From: an uncultured Eubacteriales bacterium
Lineage (GTDB): Bacteria; Bacillota; Clostridia; Christensenellales; Aristaeellaceae
Assembly (NCBI GenBank): GCA_902796025.1
Contig: CADBNW010000095.1
Coordinates: 1 to 58,175, forward strand
DNA: 58,175 bases
Reading direction: 5' to 3'
Of the stretch, positions 14,995 through 22,256 are shown in pieces (the first letter of the stretch is position 1; each line of letters begins with the position of its first letter). The translations under genes and the position numbers were made by a program. The notes beneath the pieces were generated by a model. The model was not told where the DNA came from. It saw nothing but the letters and a program-made list of their open reading frames with translations, and ran no database searches.

Positions 14995-16767
14995 TTATTC
15001 CTCCGCGTCCGGATCCACGCCCAGGCGCTTTAAGGTCTCCACCACATAGCTTTCGCGGTATTCCTGATCCTTCGGCCTGCCAAGGTAGCTTTTGAAGAAT
15101 TCCTCACAGGCCTGCTCGTAGGAAATATTTGCAAGCTGCGCGATGATGCGGGTGGAACGGTCGATCAGCTTTTTATTGGTGGGCAAAACCTGTATCATCC
15201 AGTTGCTCCAGACGCGGCCCATTTTGGCCATGGTCGCCGTGGACAAAAGGTTGAACGCAAGCTTTACCATGATGTGCGGCATCAGCTCCATAAGCGTATG
15301 CGGAACGCTGATCGGGATGCGGATCTCGTTTTCGCCAAGTGCCTCGGCGGGGATATCGCCGATCCTAAGCACCATTCCCCCGTCAAATTTGGGCAGATTT
15401 TTCTCGTACCACTCGCGGCAGCCGTTGTGACTGCTAAGGCCGTCGATGTCCACAAGGACAAGGCGCGCGGGATGCTGGCTGTAGCGGGTCTTATCGTCGC
15501 TGTTTCCAAGGTCGTAGTAGCTCAATTCCTCCGATCCGACCTTAGGCGGGTTATCGACGATGGTCTGGGCGGCGTTCATTTGGATATAGTCTTCCCTGGT
15601 CCAGTCCAGTCCCTTGATGGGGCGGCGGATGATGTGCTGCCAGGCGATGGAAGCCGGATACAGCGGATCCTTTGCGTATGCCCAGGACAGCGGGCTTTCG
15701 CTGTCGTCCGTGCGGCGGAAGGGCGGAAGGGTAAAGGTGGGCTGGCGCTCGGTGGTGTCGGTCAGGATGTCCTGCAGGTAGTCGTGCGTGATGTAGGTGA
15801 TGAGGCCGCCCTTTGTGTAGGTGTCCGCCTCGTATTCCACGGCTTTTGCCATGCTGGCAAGCGCCTGACCGCACTGCATCTGGCGCACCATGTCAGAAAA
15901 TGCCTCGCTGTACTCCCTGCCGGATAATGCCTTTGCGCCTACGGCTTCAAGCTCCTCGGGATCAAGGTTTTCCTTCAGCCACGCATACGCTGCCATTTCC
16001 AGCGCCGCGCCCGCAAGCAAGAGCTCGATCGTGGTCACCTGCATGCGTGTGGAGCCGGCAACTGCCATGTTGCCGGCGAACATCGGCACAAAGGTGATGC
16101 GCTCGTGGCTGAATACCTTACGCGCCCGCTCCAGATGCTCGCAGAGGATGTCCTTGGGATTATAGTAAAAATAATAGGTGGAAATGCCCATGTCGTCAGC
16201 CTGGATGGCGCTGCCGATGGTGCTGGAGCTAAGGCCGCACTCGGCAAGGACCACTACCACGTCGCCGGGCGTCACGCCGGAATCCACGGTCTGCCACGCG
16301 CCGAAGGTCTGGTAATCCTCAAAGTTTTCCACGCTGCGCACGCACGCGCGGTCGCCGCCGGTCATGAAGCTGTCGGTCATTTCGGCCATTTTTACGAACT
16401 GCTCCGCGCGCAGAGGAAGGCGCTCGATCAGCTGTTGCCAAAATAGCCGCCAGGTGGAATCCAGCTGCAGAGCCATGCGCCCGGACGCGCCCACAGAGGA
16501 AAACACCACGCGCCGCCCCTCGTTCATGCAGCGCAGGATGTCTGCTGTCAGCTTTTTAAACTCCGCGCTTTCAAAGCACTTTTGGGAGACCTCCGGGATG
16601 TATCGATCTGCGTCCAGGATGAGCTTTACGCCCTCACAGGTGTCCCTGCGGATCTTTGCCGAAAGTCCGCGGGTCAGGGGATTCGACTGCTCGGTCGGGA
16701 TCGCGCCTAAGTGGAATTGCTTTTCGTTCTCGATGAAATCTCTGGCTGCGGCTTTGTAGTCCTGCAT
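14995..16767 (-). CDS. Double-SIS protein, GCKR/MurQ-like
   Basis: A 590-residue protein resembling MurNAc-6-phosphate etherase (MurQ) and eukaryotic glucokinase regulatory protein. The N-terminus carries TEQSNPLT, like MurQ TEQRNP. The first SIS domain has SSVGASGRMALQ (90-101), then AECGLSSSTIG and AGSTRMQVTTIE; the second half ends in KLAFNLLSTATMAKMGRVWSN and QVLPTNKKLIDRS, both MurQ-like. Its length fits GCKR-type tandem SIS proteins, not single-domain MurQ (about 300). At the place of the MurQ catalytic Glu this protein appears to have Thr105, so it may lack etherase activity or use another residue. It likely binds a phosphosugar in the cytoplasm. Last gene of a five-gene hydrolase cassette. 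Confidence 0.75.
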   Translation of the reverse strand: MQDYKAAARDFIENEKQFHLGAIPTEQSNPLTRGLSAKIRRDTCEGVKLILDADRYIPEVSQKCFESAEFKKLTADILRCMNEGRRVVFSSVGASGRMALQLDSTWRLFWQQLIERLPLRAEQFVKMAEMTDSFMTGGDRACVRSVENFEDYQTFGAWQTVDSGVTPGDVVVVLAECGLSSSTIGSAIQADDMGISTYYFYYNPKDILCEHLERARKVFSHERITFVPMFAGNMAVAGSTRMQVTTIELLLAGAALEMAAYAWLKENLDPEELEAVGAKALSGREYSEAFSDMVRQMQCGQALASMAKAVEYEADTYTKGGLITYITHDYLQDILTDTTERQPTFTLPPFRRTDDSESPLSWAYAKDPLYPASIAWQHIIRRPIKGLDWTREDYIQMNAAQTIVDNPPKVGSEELSYYDLGNSDDKTRYSQHPARLVLVDIDGLSSHNGCREWYEKNLPKFDGGMVLRIGDIPAEALGENEIRIPISVPHTLMELMPHIMVKLAFNLLSTATMAKMGRVWSNWMIQVLPTNKKLIDRSTRIIAQLANISYEQACEEFFKSYLGRPKDQEYRESYVVETLKRLGVDPDAEE

Positions 16768-16797
16768 AGTGTTCGCCTCTTTGACTGTTATTTACTG

Positions 16798-17832
16798 TTA
16801 TTTATTGTATGCTGCGTATAGTGCGTTGTGCAGCGCGCGGCGGAAGCGGAACAGCTTGTCGCTTTCGCGCGTGGGACAGACGCGGTTTGACAAAAGCACC
16901 ACGTAAAAGCCCGTCGTGGGATCGATGGCGGCGCAGGTGCCCGTAAAGCCCGTATGTCCAAAGGAGCAATCCGGGAACAGGTCGCCCATGTAATTGTACT
17001 CGGTGCCCGCCATGTGAAAGCCAAGCCCCCTGTGGGTATCAAAGCCCGGGGTGTAGTTGTGTGCGGCCTTGCTTAGCATCGCGCGGCTGATAAAGCCGTC
17101 TCCGCCTACAGCCAGCATGCCGCAAAAGCGCGTCATGTCCATGATGTCGCTGAACACGCCCGCGTTTGCGGATACGCCGTTCAGAAAACGGGCGTTTTCG
17201 TCGTGCACCACGCCGCAGAGGCATTTGCCGCTTGCTTCGTCCATTTCGGTCGCGGCGATGTTCGTGCCCGTTGGAAGATAGGAGGTGTGCACCATGCCAA
17301 GGGGCTTAAACACGCTCTTTTGCGATTGCTCGTTCAAGTCCTGTCCATAGAGCTTTTCCAGGATCTTTCCCAGCACGATGTAGCCCATGCAGCTGTAATT
17401 CGGCCTTTCGCCGGGAGTCGAAACGAGCTGGGAATGAAGGATCGCGCTTAGCGCCTCCTCCGGGCGTGAAACCGTTTTGTCCAGCCGGAAAGAGGGCGTA
17501 AAGCCAGCCGTGTGGGTCATAAGATGAAATACGGTGATGTCCTTTTTATCCTCGGGCACGTCATTAAACCAGTAAGGCAGCGTATCCCACAGGGTAAGCT
17601 CGCCGCGCTCGATGGCCTGAAAGGCAAGCATCGTAGGCGCAAGCAGCTTCGTAAGCGACGCCATATCGTAGCGGGTCTCGATGTTTACGTCCGTTCCGCC
17701 CGGCTCGGTCTTGCCCACCGCGGAAACAGCCAGAACCTGCTTTCCTACGCCGCAGGCCGCAGTCGCCCCGGGGTAACAGCCGAGCTCCAGTCCCCTTTGC
17801 AGCCAGGTGTCCAGTAAGCGCTTAAGATCCAT
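16798..17832 (-). CDS. Class C beta-lactamase-fold serine hydrolase
   Basis: A 344-residue member of the beta-lactamase/esterase/DD-peptidase fold. The nucleophile motif is S59-L-T-K62 (in DMASLTKLLAP), the second motif is Y146-S-C148 (usual form YxN, here with Cys), and the third is HTG in SFGHTGFTGT. There is no signal peptide, so it acts inside the cell. Relatives include cytoplasmic esterases and YbbE/AmiE of the Bacillus muropeptide-recycling cluster, which also encodes MurQ; the adjacent MurQ-like gene makes a cell-wall recycling role plausible but unproven. It ends 30 nt before that gene. Confidence 0.85.
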   Translation of the reverse strand: MDLKRLLDTWLQRGLELGCYPGATAACGVGKQVLAVSAVGKTEPGGTDVNIETRYDMASLTKLLAPTMLAFQAIERGELTLWDTLPYWFNDVPEDKKDITVFHLMTHTAGFTPSFRLDKTVSRPEEALSAILHSQLVSTPGERPNYSCMGYIVLGKILEKLYGQDLNEQSQKSVFKPLGMVHTSYLPTGTNIAATEMDEASGKCLCGVVHDENARFLNGVSANAGVFSDIMDMTRFCGMLAVGGDGFISRAMLSKAAHNYTPGFDTHRGLGFHMAGTEYNYMGDLFPDCSFGHTGFTGTCAAIDPTTGFYVVLLSNRVCPTRESDKLFRFRRALHNALYAAYNK

Positions 17833-17850
17833 GTATTCACGCTTTCCCGC

Positions 17851-19443
17851 TCAGATGCCGAGCGCGTTTTTGATGGTGAGATAGTCGTTTGTCAGCACGC
17901 AGTCGATGCCCATGTCCACAAATCTTCTGGCCTCGTCCGGATCGTCCGACCAGAAAACGTTCAGCTTTATCCCGTTGGCCTTGGCCTTTGCGATCATCTC
18001 GGCGTTAAAATAGGGCTTGAACAATTGCACCCTGTCGATCCCAAGCTCTATTGCCCTGTCGACGATCTTAAAGTGCTCCCTTTCCCCCACGCACCTTGCA
18101 ATGTCCGGGGCAAGCTGTCCCAGCTGCTTTAGGATCGCGTCGTTTGAGCTCATAAAATACACATATCTTCGGTTGTCGTATTTGTCGATCAGGGCGATGA
18201 TGCGCTTTAAAATGTCTTCGTCCAGAGGACTGAAATCGTCCGGATCCTTTACGTGCACGTTCATGATCACTTGGCCTGCGTACTTTTGCAGGATGTCCTC
18301 AAAGCGAACGATCTTAAGGCCCTTGAACTTTTCTGAAAAGCCGGAGCCGAAATCGAGCTGCTTTAATTCGTCATAGGTCTTTTCGTACACCTTGCCGTGG
18401 CCGTTGGAAACCCGGTCGAGGGTGGCGTCGTGCAGGGAGATGATCTCTCCGTCCTTCGTGCTCCACAAATCGAACTCAATCTCCTGCGCGCCAAGGGCGA
18501 TGGCCGCGCCGAAGGCCGGCATGGAGTTTTCCGGAGCCACGGTGCTGAAGCCCCTGTGGGCGCAGATCCTTGGATAGGGCAGCGTGCGGTCGTCGGGGAT
18601 GATGGCGCTTCCCGCCGCGCGGTACTTCCAAGGCCTTCTGCCCTTTTCGGTATAGTCATGATGCAGGCCCACCGGGTTCATGTAGCCCATGGGCTTTAAG
18701 TACTTTTTGAACGGCTCAAACTCAAAGCAGATCGTGCCCCTGCCGTTTTCCTTAAGCGCCAGCACCTCGCCATCCGGGCCGACCGCCATGGAGGAGCCGC
18801 CAAGGGGGCTTTCATCCCCCATCGAGACCCCGGCGCGAAGCAAATACGCGCCTGTGGCGTACGCGGCAAATCTTGCATAGATCGCCGCCGCCTCGTGGGT
18901 GTCGCTTCGCTGCTGGGCGCAGCCGATCACGATGTGCGGTTTTTGCTGGGCGATACTGGAGTACATCTCGTAAAAGTAAAAGTCGTAGCAGGTCAGAAAC
19001 GCAAACCTCAGCCCGTCCATTTCCAGAATGTAGGGCGGCGAATAGCGGTAGGAGTATTCGCTGCCGAGCTTTAAGCGGCTGATCTCCCCGGGGGTAAGAT
19101 GCTGCTTTAAATACTTGCCCTTCAGCTGCCCCGCCTTATTGTAGGCAAAGGTGGTATTGTAAAACACGCCGTCTTTGCAGTCTGCGGCGTTTACAAACAC
19201 GTACGCACCGGCGCGCCTTGCCGCCTCCTGTGCCGCCTGCAAAAGCCGCCCGGTGTTTTGGCGGTACGCCTCGGCATATTCCTCGGCTGTCGCCGGAGGA
19301 AACGGCATGTCGGCGCTTTCCGGCAGAACGATGATGTCAAGGCTCTCGTCGCATGCGTTCAGCATTTCGATCGCCTCGTCCACCCCGCGCTTTGCGCCCT
19401 CTATATCCGCGTAAAACGCGCTTTGATAAATAAGTCCTTTCAT
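17851..19443 (-). CDS. Nitrilase-GDPD fusion protein
   Basis: A 530-residue protein joining two complete enzymes. Residues 1-265 are a carbon-nitrogen hydrolase with triad Glu42 (in VLPESAD), Lys113 (GKYLKQH) and Cys152 (LTCYDF), expected to hydrolyse an amide or nitrile. Residues 290-530 are a glycerophosphodiester phosphodiesterase: AHRGFS with His296-Arg297, PEN at 304-306, acidic residues in EIEFDLW (321-325), and LHDATLDR with His338; such enzymes release sn-glycerol 3-phosphate. No signal peptide or membrane segment. Strong GGGAGG site before the ATG; 18 nt to the next gene. I do not know of a described protein with this pairing. The joined activities would suit a substrate holding both an amide and a glycerophosphodiester. 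Confidence 0.88.
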   Translation of the reverse strand: MKGLIYQSAFYADIEGAKRGVDEAIEMLNACDESLDIIVLPESADMPFPPATAEEYAEAYRQNTGRLLQAAQEAARRAGAYVFVNAADCKDGVFYNTTFAYNKAGQLKGKYLKQHLTPGEISRLKLGSEYSYRYSPPYILEMDGLRFAFLTCYDFYFYEMYSSIAQQKPHIVIGCAQQRSDTHEAAAIYARFAAYATGAYLLRAGVSMGDESPLGGSSMAVGPDGEVLALKENGRGTICFEFEPFKKYLKPMGYMNPVGLHHDYTEKGRRPWKYRAAGSAIIPDDRTLPYPRICAHRGFSTVAPENSMPAFGAAIALGAQEIEFDLWSTKDGEIISLHDATLDRVSNGHGKVYEKTYDELKQLDFGSGFSEKFKGLKIVRFEDILQKYAGQVIMNVHVKDPDDFSPLDEDILKRIIALIDKYDNRRYVYFMSSNDAILKQLGQLAPDIARCVGEREHFKIVDRAIELGIDRVQLFKPYFNAEMIAKAKANGIKLNVFWSDDPDEARRFVDMGIDCVLTNDYLTIKNALGI

Positions 19444-19466
19444 GTTACGCCGCCTCCCGCGTTTGC

Positions 19467-20252
19467 TTAGTCCAAAAAGCCGTCCTGTTTTTCAAGGCCG
19501 ATAAACTTCAAAAAGCGCTGGATGTGCACATCCCAGTATTCCCAGCAGTGCGTTCCCTCGTCCTGCTCGTAGACGTAATCAAAGGGATTGTCCATAAGGC
19601 CCATGAAGAAATCCCGCGTGGAGAGAGCTGACGGCAAAATGAAGTCCTGCGCGCCGCAGCTGTGATAGATCCTGGGCAGGGGCTTATGGTCCGCAAGCGC
19701 GGCCCTGGCGTTTTCAAACACGTCCTCCTCGGTGCCGCCAAGCTCTCTGTCCCCGTAAAGCATGTAGGCGCGCGCCTGGGCTTCCGGCGTATCCTTTCGG
19801 CCAAGGTTTATGCCCCCGGCAGACAGACAGCCGATGGCGCAGTAGCTTTCGCAGTTTGCAAGGCCGATCTTCATCGCGCCCGCCCCGCCCATGCTGAGGC
19901 CCGCGATGTAGTTATCCTCGCGCGCATCGCTTAGGGGCAGAAGATTTCGCATGATGGCCGGCAGTTCTTTGGCGATGTACGTGTAATACCTTCCGCCGTG
20001 CGCCATATCCGCATAGGCGGACAGGTGCGCGCAGGGCATGACTACGGCAAGTCCCAGATGGGAAACATATCTTTCGATGCTGGTCCGCCTTTCCCAAATG
20101 GTTTCGTCGTCGCTTCGCCCGTGCAAAAGCCAAAGGGTCTTGAAGCGCTCGCCCTCCCTGGCGTATTCCTTCGCCCTCTGGGGCAAAACGACCAGGCTGC
20201 TCATGCACATGCCGAGCTGGCTCGAAAAATAATTAAGCTTCAAAAGCGCCAT
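19467..20252 (-). CDS. Esterase D/CE1-like alpha/beta hydrolase (paralogue 2)
   Basis: A 261-residue alpha/beta hydrolase of the esterase family PF00756. The nucleophile elbow is GLSMGGAG; the acid is probably Asp in SCGAQDF and the base His in EGTHCWEYWD. It has no signal peptide. It closely resembles the gene immediately upstream (same DDETIWERRTSIERY-like and GLSMGG segments), so the two are tandem duplicates; its ATG directly follows the upstream TAA. Family members cleave acetyl, feruloyl, tributyrin or formyl-thiol esters; which applies here is not determinable. Confidence 0.88.
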   Translation of the reverse strand: MALLKLNYFSSQLGMCMSSLVVLPQRAKEYAREGERFKTLWLLHGRSDDETIWERRTSIERYVSHLGLAVVMPCAHLSAYADMAHGGRYYTYIAKELPAIMRNLLPLSDAREDNYIAGLSMGGAGAMKIGLANCESYCAIGCLSAGGINLGRKDTPEAQARAYMLYGDRELGGTEEDVFENARAALADHKPLPRIYHSCGAQDFILPSALSTRDFFMGLMDNPFDYVYEQDEGTHCWEYWDVHIQRFLKFIGLEKQDGFLD

Positions 20253-21047
20253 TTACTTTCCCTCCCCTTCAAGCGGAAGCCATTCGAGCACGCGCTGGAT
20301 CTTCATATCCCAGTACTCCCAGCGGTGATCCCCCGGCTCCTCCTCATAGGTAAGATCCATTTCAAGGCTCTTTAAGTGGTTGCGCAGCCGCACGTTTTGC
20401 CAGTACAGGCTGTCCTGAAGGCCGCAGCACATGAACAGGCGGGGCTTGGGGCGCTCGCTGTTCTTTAGCTCGGCCGCAAGGTGGAACAGATCGTTATCCC
20501 CTCCGCGGATCGCGTCAAAGGGGCCAAACACGTCCTGAAACTCCCTGTTCACGTCGCCTGTCCAGTTTTCGCAAAGCTCTGCGATGTCCACAGCGCCGGA
20601 AAGGCTGGCAGCGCAGGCGTATTGCTCCGGGCAGCGAAGCGCAAGCTTCAGCGCTCCGTATCCGCCCATGGACAGACCCGCAACGAAGGTATCCTCCCTG
20701 CGCGTGGAGATGTTCGGGAAGAAGCTGTGCACGATCCCGGGAAGCTCCTTTGTAAAGTAGCTGAACCATGGAAAGCCGCACTTCATGTCGGTATACCAGC
20801 CGCGCTGGGTCTCCGGCATGACTACCGCAAGCGGATGGGCGGAAGCGTAACGCTCGATGCTGGTCCGCCTCTCCCAGATGGTATGATCGTCGCTTAAGCC
20901 GTGCAAAAGGTACAGTACCTTCCAATTCTCCTTTTGCGCCGAGCCGTCCATGCCGATAAGACCTCTGGCAGTCTCCGGCAGGATCACGTTCATCTGCGTG
21001 CACATGCCAAGCGTCTGAGAAAAAAAGTCAACATGAATCAAAGCCAT
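20253..21047 (-). CDS. Esterase D/CE1-like alpha/beta hydrolase (paralogue 1)
   Basis: A 264-residue esterase-family protein, tandem paralogue of the following gene. It shows LLHGLSDDHTIWERRTS (oxyanion-region and duplicate-specific segment), nucleophile GLSMGGYG, acid Asp in CGLQDSLY and His in GDHRWEYWD. The start at 21047 is preferred because GAGGTG lies just upstream; a GTG three codons earlier overlaps that site. First gene of the five-gene cassette; 73 nt separate it from the HtrA-like gene, with a hairpin between. Cytoplasmic, like its paralogue. Confidence 0.88.
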   Translation of the reverse strand: MALIHVDFFSQTLGMCTQMNVILPETARGLIGMDGSAQKENWKVLYLLHGLSDDHTIWERRTSIERYASAHPLAVVMPETQRGWYTDMKCGFPWFSYFTKELPGIVHSFFPNISTRREDTFVAGLSMGGYGALKLALRCPEQYACAASLSGAVDIAELCENWTGDVNREFQDVFGPFDAIRGGDNDLFHLAAELKNSERPKPRLFMCCGLQDSLYWQNVRLRNHLKSLEMDLTYEEEPGDHRWEYWDMKIQRVLEWLPLEGEGK

Positions 21048-21071
21048 AAACTTCACCTCACACGTATCAAG

Positions 21072-21105
21072 CGCGCCGCAGCGGCTTTTTTGCCGTCGCG
21101 GCGCG
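21072..21105. terminator. Strong GC hairpin without U tract
   Basis: Outer arms CGCGCCGC (21072-21079) and GCGGCGCG (21098-21105) plus an inner GC stem close a 6-nt loop. It follows the HtrA-like stop but lacks the U run of an intrinsic terminator, so it may be a partial terminator or a processing/stability hairpin between the protease gene and the esterase cassette. Confidence 0.5.
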
Positions 21106-21120
21106 GGGACGCCATGGGCG

Positions 21121-22212
21121 TCAGTTGTCGATCATCTGCAGGGTGACCTCTACCTCAAGCTTTTCAAAGCGCTTGAGCGCTTCGCCGTCTTTGTCCTTGT
21201 AGCGAACGACGCTTAGCGTCATGCTTTCGCCGGCGGCCAGTTTGTCCACGATCTTGGTGTACTCGCGGAAGGTATAGATGCGCGTTCCGTTTACGTGCGT
21301 GATCACGTCGCCCGCGCGCAGGCCCGCTTTGGAGGCCGGGCTGTTCTTTTCCACTTCGTTTATCAAAAGTCCGGCGGGCGGATAATTCTTAAGGGGCTCC
21401 TCCGGGCCTTCGTTGTCCGTCACGCTCACGCCAAAGCGCGGGCGGGCGTAAGAGCCGTTTTTGATGATGCTCTGGGCGATCGGCCAGGCGATGTCGATGG
21501 GCACCGCGAAGGACAGGCCCTCGTACACCACAAATTCCTCGCCGTTTGCGTCTTTGTAGTAGTAGCCCATATATTTCATATACGGGATGCCAACCAGTTC
21601 GCCGTCCATGTTCAATAGCGCGCCGCCGGAATTGCCGGGGTTGATGGCGGCGTCGATCTGGATAAGCCCGATCGCGCGCTGGGAATCGTAATCCGCGTCT
21701 TCGCGGTTCAGGCCCGATACGATGCCCCGGGTCAGGGTATTATACATGGCTTTGGTATCCACAGGCGTTCCGATGGTACAGATCTGCTGACCGATGCGAA
21801 GCGACGCGGAGAAGCCGATCTTAACGGGCGTCAGGTCAAGCTTCTCATCTACCTTCACTACGGCTACGTCCGCTGCCTGGTCGCCGCCCACGACGTAGGC
21901 CGCGTACACCTTATCGTCGCCAAAGTGGATCTCCAATTCGTCGGCCTCTTCGATCACGTGGTAGTTGGTCAGGAAATAGCCGCCTTCTGCGATATACACA
22001 GCGCTTCCGGAGCCCTGCGGGGTCTTGGTCACCGTGTTGGTCTTGGCGTCCCAGACGTTGGTGACAAGCTCCAATACCGCAACTGAGGGCGATACCCTTT
22101 CATAAATGTCGGGCAGGGGATCATAATAGCCCGTCTGTCCCTCCGCCAGGCAGGAAGTGGCGCACAAAAGCGCAAGGAGTGTTGCAAGCGCGATGCGAAG
22201 CGTCCGATTCAT
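21121..22212 (-). CDS. HtrA/DegP-like secreted serine protease with PDZ domain
   Basis: A 363-residue trypsin-like protease. An N-terminal signal peptide (to about residue 23, CLA/EG region) is followed by the protease domain with His in LTNYHVIEEA, Asp in AADVAVVKV and Ser in INPGNSGGALL, then a single C-terminal PDZ domain (NSPASKAGLRAGDVITHVNG). It should work outside the membrane in protein quality control. Compared with typical HtrA it has no separate transmembrane anchor region beyond the signal, so it may be released, or tethered if the signal is not cut. It lies 44 nt after mutS2 and may be cotranscribed. Confidence 0.9.
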   Translation of the reverse strand: MNRTLRIALATLLALLCATSCLAEGQTGYYDPLPDIYERVSPSVAVLELVTNVWDAKTNTVTKTPQGSGSAVYIAEGGYFLTNYHVIEEADELEIHFGDDKVYAAYVVGGDQAADVAVVKVDEKLDLTPVKIGFSASLRIGQQICTIGTPVDTKAMYNTLTRGIVSGLNREDADYDSQRAIGLIQIDAAINPGNSGGALLNMDGELVGIPYMKYMGYYYKDANGEEFVVYEGLSFAVPIDIAWPIAQSIIKNGSYARPRFGVSVTDNEGPEEPLKNYPPAGLLINEVEKNSPASKAGLRAGDVITHVNGTRIYTFREYTKIVDKLAAGESMTLSVVRYKDKDGEALKRFEKLEVEVTLQMIDN

Positions 22213-22256
22213 TTGTTTACCTCTCCTACTCCTACTATAAGTTGCTTTGTGTAAGC

